Position numbers and translations under genes: made by a program
Assembly: GCF_900078745.1 (NCBI RefSeq)
Contig: NZ_FKII01000042.1
Coordinates: 1-64,000, forward strand
Length of the DNA stretch: 64,000 nucleotides
Source: Candidatus Ichthyocystis sparus
GTDB taxonomy: Bacteria > Pseudomonadota > Gammaproteobacteria > Burkholderiales > 2013Ark19i
Direction: 5' to 3'
The notes under the pieces: generated by a model
Seen by the model: the letters and a program-made list of their open reading frames with translations, nothing else
What the model was told of the DNA's origin: nothing
Database searches by the model: none
Part shown: positions 48,811 to 57,640 of the stretch, one piece after another
Layout of the letters: the number at the start of each line of letters is the position of its first letter
Numbering within the stretch: the stretch's first letter is position 1

Positions 48811-50863
48811 AAACAGAATCTTCCGCAAAACTGTTATTACTTGCTTTATGACCATTCTTGCTAGGTTCCACTGCATCGGAAAGATTGCCCTTACTTCCAG
48901 ATTGACTGTTATTTTCTAATTCACAGTAAAATTTATAACAGTTGCACCCTGCCTGCTTGCACTTGTACATGGCCTCATCAGCAAACTCAACCAAAGTATT
49001 AGAATCGCCACCATCGTCAGGACATAAGCTGACACCGACGCTAGCGTATATTTGAACATGATTTCCAGCGATTAAAAGTGGCTCACCAATAGAGTTAACA
49101 ATTTTTTCAGCCACACAACGCACTTTATCAATTTCAGAAACACTAGGCAAAAGAATTATAAACTCATCCCCACCCAACCTAGCAACTGTATCAGAGGAGC
49201 GCAACAATGAACGAAGACGATACGCTGTCATCTCCAACACTCGATCGCCAACGCTGTGGCCAAGAGTATCGTTTACCAACTTGAAGCGATCTAAGTCAAG
49301 CATAATCACGGCTAATTGGCACGATTGCCTATCAAGCTGGCGAATGGCCTGTTGCAACCTATCGATAAACAAGCGTCTATTAGGAAGACCTGTTAGCTCA
49401 TCATGCATGGCAAGATAAAGCATGTGGTCCTCTACTTGCTTCTTAGGTGTAATATCGGTTGCTATCCCAGCAACACCTCTCAAATATCCTCCCATAGACC
49501 TCATAGCAGTCAAACTAAATTTAATGCGCTTCACGCTGCCATCAGCATGGAGTATATTCACTTCTCTCTCGGAAGTAGCTCCTAAATCGAACAAATCGCT
49601 AAATACTCTCTTATCAGGGGTATCTGTTTCATCAACAATAATATCTCCGATATAGGTATCAATTAAGTCTTCAGGAGAACGACCCAACAATCTCATAGAA
49701 CCACGAGCATTGGTGTATTTAAAATGAAGATTATCATCTAGATAAAATACCAAATCATTAGCAGTTTCGGCCAAACCATGGTACATAGCTCGCTGACCGT
49801 GAAGATTCTCTTCTGTTTTTTTTCTTTCAGTTAAATCGGATATCGACCAAATAATTCCCTTTCCATTTAATCGATACTCTTCTATAGGTCTACATGCAAC
49901 ACCTACCCAAAAATTACTTCCATCGGAGCGAACAGCCTCAGATTCAGCAAGATCTTGTTCGGTATTATCTGCTACCACTGGTCTATTTTTAGGATCAAAA
50001 AGGCGATTAAGGGTAGAAATGTCTAAAAATAGCTTAGAAACACTTTCTCCAACTAAGTTAGATAGACTATATCCGAACATACGAGAAACACTCTCGTTAG
50101 CATTGATAATTACACCTTCTCGAGAAACTATAATGCCGTTGGGAACAGCGTCAAAAATAGCCCTTTGACGTTCCAATAGGACCTTGTTCTCGTAAAACAT
50201 ACGTAGTCCATCAATAACAACTTTATGTTGCTTGTAGTAATAAATCGATAAAACTGGGACCATAATAATGCTCATAACGCCTAATGTTCTAACTGCGTCA
50301 TCAGGATGAAAAACTTGCGCGATGCCAATGGGCAAAATCAAGCTAAGAACATATGAGAAAAAACCAATAGAGGTATACAGAAGAGTAAAGGCCGTCCCCA
50401 TTGCCAAAACAGCAATGGTAGCTGTGTACCCCATTTGCCAAGTTGTAGGCAATATCACAGAAAAGTTGACCAATCCTATGCTTATAGCTAAAGCACTAAT
50501 TGCTCCTACAATGGCATGTATAACTTCGAAACGACCAAGATTATTTTCCACCGTACAATTTTTAAGTAAGCTTGCCATAAAGACACGGGCAAAAGTAAAT
50601 AAAACAGCCAAAACAAGCCAAAAAATTACTTTATACCTATCGTTTACTTCAAAAATTGGAATAGACATGCCAATAACTACTGGCAATGAAACAAGCCATG
50701 ACATAGCAACAAGATTGGCAGTATGTAGCAACCTATCCAAATGGATCATCTTATCAATATATGGATCGCTGGATGGAAATGACATAGGCATTTGCACAAA
50801 ATAAATGGCGTAACCAAGGGAGTACATGATACATCTGGGATAGCATGGCCAGCCTTCTACCAT
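48809..50863 (-). CDS. Membrane PAS-PAS-GGDEF diguanylate cyclase
   Basis: Likely makes the second messenger c-di-GMP. The 684 residues have an N-terminal sensor region with about six helices (about 50-220), two PAS domains (about 240-355 and 365-480; the first starts A-I-F-D-A-V-P-N-G-I), and a GGDEF domain (about 485-645). The catalytic signature is R-L-G-G-D-E-F; R-S-S-D five residues before it is an intact inhibitory I-site. D-E-L-T-G-L-P-N-R-R-L-F marks the domain start. There is no EAL domain. The start is uncertain: ATG 50863 gives the longest form, and later in-frame ATGs (50827, 50791, 50785) may be correct. Confidence 0.92.
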   Translation of the reverse strand: MVEGWPCYPRCIMYSLGYAIYFVQMPMSFPSSDPYIDKMIHLDRLLHTANLVAMSWLVSLPVVIGMSIPIFEVNDRYKVIFWLVLAVLFTFARVFMASLLKNCTVENNLGRFEVIHAIVGAISALAISIGLVNFSVILPTTWQMGYTATIAVLAMGTAFTLLYTSIGFFSYVLSLILPIGIAQVFHPDDAVRTLGVMSIIMVPVLSIYYYKQHKVVIDGLRMFYENKVLLERQRAIFDAVPNGIIVSREGVIINANESVSRMFGYSLSNLVGESVSKLFLDISTLNRLFDPKNRPVVADNTEQDLAESEAVRSDGSNFWVGVACRPIEEYRLNGKGIIWSISDLTERKKTEENLHGQRAMYHGLAETANDLVFYLDDNLHFKYTNARGSMRLLGRSPEDLIDTYIGDIIVDETDTPDKRVFSDLFDLGATSEREVNILHADGSVKRIKFSLTAMRSMGGYLRGVAGIATDITPKKQVEDHMLYLAMHDELTGLPNRRLFIDRLQQAIRQLDRQSCQLAVIMLDLDRFKLVNDTLGHSVGDRVLEMTAYRLRSLLRSSDTVARLGGDEFIILLPSVSEIDKVRCVAEKIVNSIGEPLLIAGNHVQIYASVGVSLCPDDGGDSNTLVEFADEAMYKCKQAGCNCYKFYCELENNSQSGSKGNLSDAVEPSKNGHKASNNSFAEDSV

Positions 50864-51065
50864 AACCTAATAGTGGAGAAAATCTATCATCATTACCTGG
50901 ATATGGAAAAGTATAGACATACAACTACGAGCGCTGCCATGCTGATGTAACACGCTAGCAGATTAACGTAACCAATATGGAGCCAAGAATAACCGCATGG
51001 ACACTGCATTGCAGTAGTGACTCGAACTACCTAAACAGACAATAGCTAAAGCTATCAGGAGATGG
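50864..51065. other. Spacer between murA and the GGDEF gene
   Basis: A 202-base gap with two small perfect hairpins: ACTGC-ATT-GCAGT (51003-51015) and ATAGC-TAAA-GCTAT (51042-51055). The second lies just after the murA stop and is followed on the minus strand by TGTCTGTTT, so it may be a weak terminator. No gene seen. Confidence 0.35.
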
Positions 51066-52340
51066 TCAGATGCATGCTTCCATAACCATTCGCTCGACGC
51101 AAGCACCTAGTAAGGAAAGCTTCTCGGGCATACTTTCATAACCTCGATCTATAAAGTCGACATTACTGATTACACTAGTTCCTTCCGAGCACAAAGCAGC
51201 AATAACAAGGGCGGCAGCAGCACGAAGATCCGTGGCATTAATTGCTCCGGCACGCAGCAAAGAACCACCTTCTATACATGCAGTATCTCCATTGACTGAA
51301 ATTCTACAACCTAGTCGTTGTAACTCACAAACATGTGCAAAACGACCTTCAAAAATTCTTTCAATTATCCGCGAAGAACCTGAAGCAACGCTGTCAACAA
51401 CCATAAATGGCGCTTGCAAATCAGTGGGAAACCCGGGATAGGGAGCAGTGACGATATCCACTCCCGATAGTTTACAAGAAGATTTTATAGAAATAATGTC
51501 ACTATCGTACTCTCTTACAGAGCAACCAGTAGCCCTAAGGACATCGATAACCGATCGCAGCAGATTGTGATTAATATTTCTTAAGGTAACCTCTCCGCCT
51601 GTAGCAGCGCAAGCACATAAGTAGGTGCCAGCCTCAATGCGATCTGGCATGACACTATACTCCACACCAGAGAGTGATTTTACGCCAGCAATACGTATCG
51701 TTGATGTACCAGCACCATATATGCATGCCCCCATCTGATTCAAACAATTCGCTAAATCAACAATTTCTGGCTCGCAGGCAGCACCATTCAAAACGGTTAC
51801 ACCATCTGCTAATACCGCTGCCATTATAAGATTTTCTGTACCTGTAACAGTTACACAGTCAAATGAAATGTTGGTACCGACAAGGCCAACACATGAACCT
51901 AGTATATTGTTATCCCTGCATTCAAAAATCACACCCATTTTTGATAATGCTTTTATGTGCTGATCAATAGGCCTACGGCCAATTGCACATCCTCCAGGTT
52001 CAAGAAACTCAACACAGCCCAGCCTAGCCAAAAGAGGACCGACTACCAGTATAGAGGCACGCATATCACGAACCAATGCTAGTGGGATAATGTAACTATC
52101 CAACTCCTTAGCTGAAAGATAAAGCGAGCAAAAAGATTGCCAACGAACATCGACCCCTATAGAACGCAGCAGAGCAATCATTGTCTCGACGTCCTTCAAT
52201 CGGGGCACACCGTGAAAAACCACAGGCGACGAAGTAAGTAGGCAGGCACTTAACATAGGAAGGACAGCATTTTTGGCACCGGAGATATCTATCTCTCCGT
52301 TAAGGCCACTTATTCTGCCCTTAATACAAAAACAACTCAT
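51066..52340 (-). CDS. murA: UDP-N-acetylglucosamine 1-carboxyvinyltransferase
   Basis: First committed step of peptidoglycan synthesis; the target of fosfomycin. The 424 residues are an EPSP-synthase-type fold with N-terminal S-G-A-K-N-A-V-L-P and the active-site Cys in P-G-G-C-A-I-G-R-R-P near residue 117. Because the Cys is present the enzyme should be fosfomycin-sensitive rather than of the Asp type. The ATG overlaps the ibaG stop (ATGA). It ends the mla-ibaG-murA run. Confidence 0.97.
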   Translation of the reverse strand: MSCFCIKGRISGLNGEIDISGAKNAVLPMLSACLLTSSPVVFHGVPRLKDVETMIALLRSIGVDVRWQSFCSLYLSAKELDSYIIPLALVRDMRASILVVGPLLARLGCVEFLEPGGCAIGRRPIDQHIKALSKMGVIFECRDNNILGSCVGLVGTNISFDCVTVTGTENLIMAAVLADGVTVLNGAACEPEIVDLANCLNQMGACIYGAGTSTIRIAGVKSLSGVEYSVMPDRIEAGTYLCACAATGGEVTLRNINHNLLRSVIDVLRATGCSVREYDSDIISIKSSCKLSGVDIVTAPYPGFPTDLQAPFMVVDSVASGSSRIIERIFEGRFAHVCELQRLGCRISVNGDTACIEGGSLLRAGAINATDLRAAAALVIAALCSEGTSVISNVDFIDRGYESMPEKLSLLGACVERMVMEACI

Positions 52341-52588
52341 TTACCCCTCTTCTCCCACTCTGAATGAGTAAAAGTTCTTAAGGAAAGGGCATGTATCAAA
52401 TCAGATGAAATCTGTTTACTCAGGGAATTCATAATAAGGCGGTGACGATTAATAAGGGACATACCATCAAAACGGTGGCTAACAACCACCGCGTGAAAAT
52501 GGCGCCCATCGTCACCCTCTACAGTTACAAAGGCACCATCATCATCCAAAATGTGAACAATACAAGAACGGAGATTATCCGGAGTCAT
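52337..52588 (-). CDS. ibaG: BolA-family protein IbaG
   Basis: An 83-residue BolA-like protein with the family F-D-G-M-S-L-I-N-R-H-R-L-I and the late L-I-H-A-L-S-L-R-T-F-T. The IbaG branch sits upstream of murA in many proteobacteria and works with monothiol glutaredoxins in iron-sulfur or iron handling. The His residues in the loop (H-F-H-A-V-V-V) fit a cluster-ligand role. The ribosome binding site is weak. Overlaps murA by 4 bases. Confidence 0.9.
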   Translation of the reverse strand: MTPDNLRSCIVHILDDDGAFVTVEGDDGRHFHAVVVSHRFDGMSLINRHRLIMNSLSKQISSDLIHALSLRTFTHSEWEKRGK

Positions 52589-52597
52589 ACAAAAAAT

Positions 52598-53353
52598 CTA
52601 TTCTCTGAGACGATATCCGGAGACTAAAATACAGTAATTAATAAAGGATATACAGATAAAAATAACAAACAGCACAAAAAATGACAAACCAGGGTTACAA
52701 TCAGAGTTGCCTAAAAAGCCGAACCTCACACCCTCTACTATATAAAAAACTGGATTAACGAGCAGAAACCTTTGAAACACTTCTGAAACATTAGAAAAGG
52801 GGAAGAACACGGCTGATAGAAAAGTTAGTGGAAAAACGATACAGCTGTTGAAAAAAGCAAGGTGATCAAAATCTCTCCCCCACACCCCTGCAATGAGACC
52901 TAATCCTCCCAAAATTAACGTTCCCAATAGAGAAAAACCTATTAGATACAGTGGCTCTCTTATCGGGTGACTCCAAAACAAAGTAGAGACTATCCAAACC
53001 ACTAAACCAACTATGAAAGCCCTTAGAACACTTGCCAAAACATATGCCCAGTAAAAAGACATCGGACAAATGGGCGCCATAAGCAAGAAATGAAGATTAC
53101 CTGTAACCTTTGCTAAGGTTATGCTGGTAGATGAATTCATGAATGCTGCTTGCAGCATGGTCATTATAATCAGGCCAGGAACCAAAAAATCTATGTATCC
53201 CCACCCGTACCAATCAAAGTAGCGAGAAGGAACTGCCTTGGAAAACACGATAAGGTACAAGACAGAAACAAATGCGGGAGAAAATATAGTCTGTCCAAAT
53301 ACTCGATAAAAACGCAAACATTCCTTGTAAAACAAGGTACGTATCTTTATCAC
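52598..53353 (-). CDS. ABC-2 type transporter permease (YadH-like)
   Basis: A 251-residue inner-membrane permease with six helices, of the ABC-2 family close to E. coli YadH, with F-L-V-P-G-L-I and P-L-T-F-L-S-A-V-F-F-P. The GTG start at 53353 shares one base with the ATPase stop and has GGAGGG 6 bases upstream. Partner of the ATPase just upstream. Substrate unknown; linkage to mla genes suggests an envelope-related export function. Confidence 0.9.
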   Translation of the reverse strand: MIKIRTLFYKECLRFYRVFGQTIFSPAFVSVLYLIVFSKAVPSRYFDWYGWGYIDFLVPGLIIMTMLQAAFMNSSTSITLAKVTGNLHFLLMAPICPMSFYWAYVLASVLRAFIVGLVVWIVSTLFWSHPIREPLYLIGFSLLGTLILGGLGLIAGVWGRDFDHLAFFNSCIVFPLTFLSAVFFPFSNVSEVFQRFLLVNPVFYIVEGVRFGFLGNSDCNPGLSFFVLFVIFICISFINYCILVSGYRLRE

Positions 53354-54264
53354 TACGATCCCTCCTTAGCGGCGCGCATTAGACGCACATACAAATCCTC
53401 CAAACTCGTTCTCTGGACAAGTAGATGATATAGGCCCAAGGGAATCAACTCAGACAACAGTGTAATAAGCTGGCTATACTCTTCCAATATAAGTGAATAT
53501 TGGGCATCCTCATGTTGTCTTAGAAACTGATGCCATTGCCCTGGCAATGAAACACCTTGGGGCAGAAAAAACGATACTGACATTCTCTCCCCTTCATTCA
53601 AATCGCTAAATGAACCAACATTTATTAAGCAGCCAGCCCGCATAAATGACATTCTGTCGCATAATTGCTCTGCTTCAGCCAAATAATGTGTAGTTAGAAC
53701 TATAGTATGACCATCAGCATTAAGACGTTTTATAAATCTCCACAAAGATAACCTTTGTTCCACATCAACACCAGCAGTTGGTTCATCCAAAACAATGACT
53801 GGTGGTCTATGAACAAGGGCCAATGCAACCATAACACGTCTTTTCATACCACCAGACAGGCGTCCCATAATATGTTTTTCTTTTTCATAAAGCCCGAGTT
53901 CATGTAAAAGCTCGTCTATCCAATAGGCATCTGGCCTAATACCACATAAACCGCTCTGTAATTCTAAAACTTCGCGAACCTTTAAAAAAGGATCATAAAC
54001 CAACTCTTGAGGCACAACACCAAGAAGGGCACGAGTCTCAGTAGAAGAAATTGAAACCAACTTGCCACCAATTTTAACTGTTCCTGCGGAAGATTTAATC
54101 AAACCGCCCATTATACTTATTAGGGTAGTTTTTCCAGCACCATTGGGGCCAAGCAATCCAAAAATCTCAGATTTACGTATAGAAAATGTAACATCATTCA
54201 AGGCACGAAAAGAACCATAAAACTTAGTCAAACCGGACACTTCAACCATAAATTTGTCTGTCAT
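53353..54264 (-). CDS. ABC transporter ATPase (YadG-like)
   Basis: A 303-residue ABC ATPase with Walker A G-P-N-G-A-G-K-T-T near residue 39, signature L-S-G-G-M-K-R-R near 138, Walker B V-I-V-L-D-E-P-T near 156 and the H-loop T-T-H-Y. It pairs with the YadH-like permease. The start overlaps the mlaB stop by four bases. The order mlaB-ABC ATPase-permease-ibaG-murA is a common betaproteobacterial arrangement. Confidence 0.92.
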   Translation of the reverse strand: MTDKFMVEVSGLTKFYGSFRALNDVTFSIRKSEIFGLLGPNGAGKTTLISIMGGLIKSSAGTVKIGGKLVSISSTETRALLGVVPQELVYDPFLKVREVLELQSGLCGIRPDAYWIDELLHELGLYEKEKHIMGRLSGGMKRRVMVALALVHRPPVIVLDEPTAGVDVEQRLSLWRFIKRLNADGHTIVLTTHYLAEAEQLCDRMSFMRAGCLINVGSFSDLNEGERMSVSFFLPQGVSLPGQWHQFLRQHEDAQYSLILEEYSQLITLLSELIPLGLYHLLVQRTSLEDLYVRLMRAAKEGS

Positions 54265-54563
54265 GGTGCTATATCCCTAGACAAGCAATCATCAACACCG
54301 AATATTATATCGCGCGCGCCATATAAACCTGATAGTGCAAGAACTTTATCAGGAAATCCTCGAAAAGTTACAGTAGGACGAAACCGACGGCAGGCCAGCA
54401 ATAAAAGCAAAATTGATGAATCCCACATGACAATATTACTACCGTCAACACAGGAAAAATCCAAAGAAGAAATTTTCTCAACTGTACCTGACAGTTCATG
54501 AGAAACGAGCTGCATGGTCCACTGCCCTTCTAGAAAGAGATAATCATCCCTAAGAGACCACAT
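54261..54563 (-). CDS. mlaB: MlaB, STAS-domain subunit of the Mla complex
   Basis: A 100-residue cytosolic STAS protein that binds and stabilises the MlaF ATPase. It shows the STAS core around L-D-F-S-C-V-D-G-S-N and W-D-S-S-I-L-L-L-L, the conserved Asp-Ser/Thr region of the family. ATG 54563 is chosen because longer frames run back over mlaC; AAGGAT lies close upstream and the gene overlaps the mlaC end by 14 bases. Call rests on motif plus operon position. Confidence 0.82.
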   Translation of the reverse strand: MWSLRDDYLFLEGQWTMQLVSHELSGTVEKISSLDFSCVDGSNIVMWDSSILLLLLACRRFRPTVTFRGFPDKVLALSGLYGARDIIFGVDDCLSRDIAP

Positions 54564-55545
54564 TATCCTTATTCTCCTTGTTGATTTGGCGTAAAAACTC
54601 AAAAACACCATCCATACCTTCACTTCCATAAGTAGCTTCAAGCTGTTGGCGATAACTTGAAATCAGACTAATACCAGAAACTGAGACATCATAAATCATC
54701 CAATCTCCATTAACACGTAGAAGGTAGTAGTCAACCTTTGTTACATGGTCGGGGTGGCCATCACTTACTATGGTATGTACGATGGACTGAATATCACTAG
54801 TATCTGAACTTACAACCGATGATTTATACCCTAAAAATCTTGATAATCCATCCGAATAGTTATCAAATAATACAGTTCTAAACTCTTGTACAAGACGGCG
54901 CTTCTCCTCCAGGCTGAGCTTCATCCAATTTCTTCCAAATGCAAGTGCTGTCATACGTGTGAAGTCAAAGTACTTGTCGGCTACCTCCAACCCACGGCTG
55001 TTCAGTTCTCGCTTCAAGCTATCGTTTGACTTAGTCTTCCCAAGCAATACTAAAAAGCGATCAGAGATACACTCCATTAGCAATACAGGCGTTTTAGCAT
55101 TATGCCCTTCATGCTCCTTTCTACACCCAATCAATCCATCCCACATGGGAGAGTTATTATCTAACAAATTATTGGACTTAGCTCTTGAGGTAGGTGCAGG
55201 TGAATTAACTTTCACAAAGGCACTAGATGTGCCGTTTCTGGGGGGAACGGTAGTACCAGATTTGCTATTGTTGGGAGGAACGGTAGTACCAGATTTGCCA
55301 TTGTTAGGGGGAACGGTAGTACCAGATTTGCCATTGCTAGGGGGAACGGTAGTACCAGATTTGCCATTGTTAGGGGGAACGGTAGTACCAGATTTGCCAT
55401 TGCTAGGGGGAACAGTGGTACTAGATGTGCTATTAGCAGACACAGTGAAAAAGCTCAATTTTTGATTATCAGCCAAACAAACAGATAGCCACAATAACGA
55501 CAGCACGGCTAAAGGAGTCAAACTAAGGTATCCTTTTAATGACAT
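54550..55545 (-). CDS. mlaC: MlaC periplasmic phospholipid carrier with inserted tandem repeats
   Basis: Shuttles phospholipids between the outer-membrane MlaA complex and the inner-membrane MlaFEDB complex. At 331 residues it is much longer than the usual 200-220. A signal peptide (about 1-25) is followed by six 11-residue repeats of T-T-V-P-P-S/N-N-G-K-S-G (residues 43-108), a linker, then the MlaC/Ttg2D domain (about 131-320), including F-D-F-T-R-M-T-A-L-A-F-G and W-M-I-Y-D-V. The Pro/Gly/Ser/Thr repeat should be disordered. AAAGGG lies 6 bases before the ATG. The domain looks intact. Confidence 0.92.
   Translation of the reverse strand: MSLKGYLSLTPLAVLSLLWLSVCLADNQKLSFFTVSANSTSSTTVPPSNGKSGTTVPPNNGKSGTTVPPSNGKSGTTVPPNNGKSGTTVPPNNSKSGTTVPPRNGTSSAFVKVNSPAPTSRAKSNNLLDNNSPMWDGLIGCRKEHEGHNAKTPVLLMECISDRFLVLLGKTKSNDSLKRELNSRGLEVADKYFDFTRMTALAFGRNWMKLSLEEKRRLVQEFRTVLFDNYSDGLSRFLGYKSSVVSSDTSDIQSIVHTIVSDGHPDHVTKVDYYLLRVNGDWMIYDVSVSGISLISSYRQQLEATYGSEGMDGVFEFLRQINKENKDNVVS
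55222..55419 (-). repeat. 33-bp tandem repeat array inside mlaC
   Basis: Six in-frame units of 33 bp encode T-T-V-P-P-x-N-G-K-S-G. The middle units are nearly identical at the DNA level, alternating Ser and Asn codons at the sixth position; the outer units are more diverged. Such near-identity indicates recent expansion and likely copy-number variation. Confidence 0.93.
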
Positions 55546-55574
55546 TACATGCCCTTTCTTATTTTGGTCACAAA

Positions 55575-56360
55575 CTACAACGGATTTTTAATGATTTCAT
55601 CTAAATCCTCCTGTGAGAATGCATTAGCAGAATAGTCACCAGCGTAAATAAGGTATACAGTATGTTGCCAATATACAGAACGCACAAAAACATACTTATC
55701 TGCAGTAGAAAATAAATCTGAGCCTCCTGCACTCAACAAATTGGACAAATTGTTGACCCCCTTCAAAGCATAAACCGCCACTTGCCAAGGAAGGTATGAA
55801 ATTGGGTCCCAAATTTTATCAACCAATATTCCCAATCCAGAACGTACTGTTGCGGGACCTATTATTGGTAAAAAAAGATATGGCCCCGGGGGAAATCCCC
55901 AATGCGCAAGGGTTAGGCCAAAATCTTGGTAATTCTTAGACCATCCCAAAACTCCGGCTGCATTTCCCATACCCAAAACCCCGAATACAGTATTTAATGT
56001 AACGCGTACAAAATCAGAAAAGAAAGCTTTGAATTTTCCTTGTAAAAGCTCATTAATTGCTGTGCCAACATCGTTAATATTCTCAAAAAAATTATTCACC
56101 ATTAACGGTATTGGAGGAGGTAATTTTTGAGAATAAAATAATGCCACATGATTAATAAAAGCCGCACTGGCCTTGCTACTTTTGATATAATTATTCACAT
56201 TATACGTCTCCCACGGATCATACAATGCGTGACCACGCACAACAACGGCGGGACCACCTTCCTTACGGTTTACTGAAAAGGCGCTTGCGTGTACAGGTTT
56301 ATAAGCACATAAAATGGACAATAAGCACCAAAATAATAAACATCTGTAGGCGTATAGCAT
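55575..56360 (-). CDS. mlaA: MlaA (VacJ) outer-membrane phospholipid-removal protein
   Basis: Removes mislocalised phospholipids from the outer leaflet of the outer membrane and passes them to MlaC. The 261 residues contain the VacJ domain, with D-P-W-E-T-Y-N near 48, N-L-x-T-V-F-G-type segments, D-F-G-L-T-L-A-H-W-G and G-P-Y-L-F-L-P-I-I-G-P. MlaA is normally a lipoprotein, but the only early Cys is in L-S-I-L-C, which breaks the lipobox rule at the position before Cys; an A-S-A signal peptidase I site follows. ATG 56360 directly follows the mlaD stop. Confidence 0.93.
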   Translation of the reverse strand: MLYAYRCLLFWCLLSILCAYKPVHASAFSVNRKEGGPAVVVRGHALYDPWETYNVNNYIKSSKASAAFINHVALFYSQKLPPPIPLMVNNFFENINDVGTAINELLQGKFKAFFSDFVRVTLNTVFGVLGMGNAAGVLGWSKNYQDFGLTLAHWGFPPGPYLFLPIIGPATVRSGLGILVDKIWDPISYLPWQVAVYALKGVNNLSNLLSAGGSDLFSTADKYVFVRSVYWQHTVYLIYAGDYSANAFSQEDLDEIIKNPL

Positions 56361-56819
56361 CTATTTATTCAAATGATTAACAAGAAACTGTGATAGCACC
56401 TTTTCCAAAATCCATGCTGATTGCGTATGAAAAACCCTGTCACCATTTTTAAGGGTATTGGTATCCAACCCTGCCTCTATACCGATAAATTGAGCCCCTA
56501 AGATACCAGTGGTCAAAATCAGCGCAGTTGAGTCTATAGGAAATCTATAAATATCCATTATGTGCATGTGAACAATGGCTTGGTATGTTTTGGGATCAAG
56601 TCCTATGCCTACAACACGCCCTACCAAAACCCCCCCACTCTTTACGGGAGATCCTATACTTAATTGCCCCACATTTTGGAAAACGGCAGTCACCTCATAG
56701 TATTTTTCTCTTTCCCAAAAAGAAACTCCCCTCGTAGCCATTGCCGCCAGGAAAAAAAGCCCTATCAAAGCCAATAAAAAAAACAGACCAACGGTCAAAT
56801 CGTAACGACGGTACTCCAT
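56361..56819 (-). CDS. mlaD: MlaD, MCE-domain subunit of the Mla complex
   Basis: A 152-residue inner-membrane-anchored MCE protein that forms the hexameric lipid channel on MlaFE. It has an N-terminal helix (about 8-30) and one MCE domain with G-S-P-V-K-S-G-G-V-L-V-G-R-V and T-G-I-L-G-A-Q-F-I-G-I-E. ATG 56819, with GGAGGGTGG 6 bases upstream, is chosen over a frame extending to 56918 under mlaE. Confidence 0.95.
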   Translation of the reverse strand: MEYRRYDLTVGLFFLLALIGLFFLAAMATRGVSFWEREKYYEVTAVFQNVGQLSIGSPVKSGGVLVGRVVGIGLDPKTYQAIVHMHIMDIYRFPIDSTALILTTGILGAQFIGIEAGLDTNTLKNGDRVFHTQSAWILEKVLSQFLVNHLNK

Positions 56820-56863
56820 GTAAAACCACCCTCCCCGAACTGTAACGGTAAAATAGCCCTCTC

Positions 56864-57640
56864 TCACAAAACAGAAAACATAAATGAAGTCATAACAAAG
56901 TCTAAGACAAAAACACAAAGAGAGCTCAACACAACCGCCTGGGTAGTAGCTTTAGACATACCAGATACAGTAGGCGGACACACGTAACCCAAAAACAAAG
57001 AAATCCAAGTGATTACAAATCCAAACACAACACTTTTTAATAATCCATTACCAATATCATTAAAAAATAACAAAGAATTGGTAATGTTTAGCCAAAAAAC
57101 TCCAGGATCTATGTTAAACCACGACACTGAAACAACATAGCACCCTAAAACACCTATTACGGAAAATAGAATAGTCAGTACTGGAACTACCAAAAAAGAT
57201 GCAATAAACCTAATAAAGAAAATCTTTTCCCATATGTTTATACCAATAGCTGAAAGTGCTTTGAGCTCCTCACGAGACCTCATCATGCTTATAGATGCAG
57301 CAAGAGCAGATCCTGTACGAGATGCATACAAAAGCGCAGTTACAACCGGACCCAACTCTCTAACTAAGGACAATGCCACTAAGTAACCCACACTTTCAAC
57401 TGCACCATAATGGCTAAGCGCGTAATACATCTGCAGTGCCAATACCATCCCAACAAAAAACGCAGAAAGCGAAATTATTGGCAAAGACAAAACACCACAA
57501 AAATGTATTTGTCTCAACCAGCGACCGGGATAAGAGAGAGTAGAGTGTTCGATAATGGTAAGTAAAAAACGAAGACCCTTTCCCAACACAGCGGGCTTTC
57601 CTACAAACCTTCCGACAGCACGAGACCAATATAAAATCAT
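56864..57640 (-). CDS. mlaE: MlaE, permease of the Mla complex
   Basis: A 258-residue inner-membrane permease with about five helices. Family elements include F-F-V-G-M-V-L-A-L-Q-M-Y, R-E-L-G-P-V-V-T-A-L-L and the E-E-L-K-A-L-S-A-I-G coupling segment. It overlaps mlaF by four bases at its start (ATGA). The 44-base gap to mlaD contains the ribosome binding site of mlaD. Confidence 0.96.
   Translation of the reverse strand: MILYWSRAVGRFVGKPAVLGKGLRFLLTIIEHSTLSYPGRWLRQIHFCGVLSLPIISLSAFFVGMVLALQMYYALSHYGAVESVGYLVALSLVRELGPVVTALLYASRTGSALAASISMMRSREELKALSAIGINIWEKIFFIRFIASFLVVPVLTILFSVIGVLGCYVVSVSWFNIDPGVFWLNITNSLLFFNDIGNGLLKSVVFGFVITWISLFLGYVCPPTVSGMSKATTQAVVLSSLCVFVLDFVMTSFMFSVL

Noticed and set aside
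54959-55465. 168-codon plus-strand frame opposite mlaC
   Set aside because: Produced by the 33-bp repeat being open on both strands; the MlaC domain is clearly on the minus strand.
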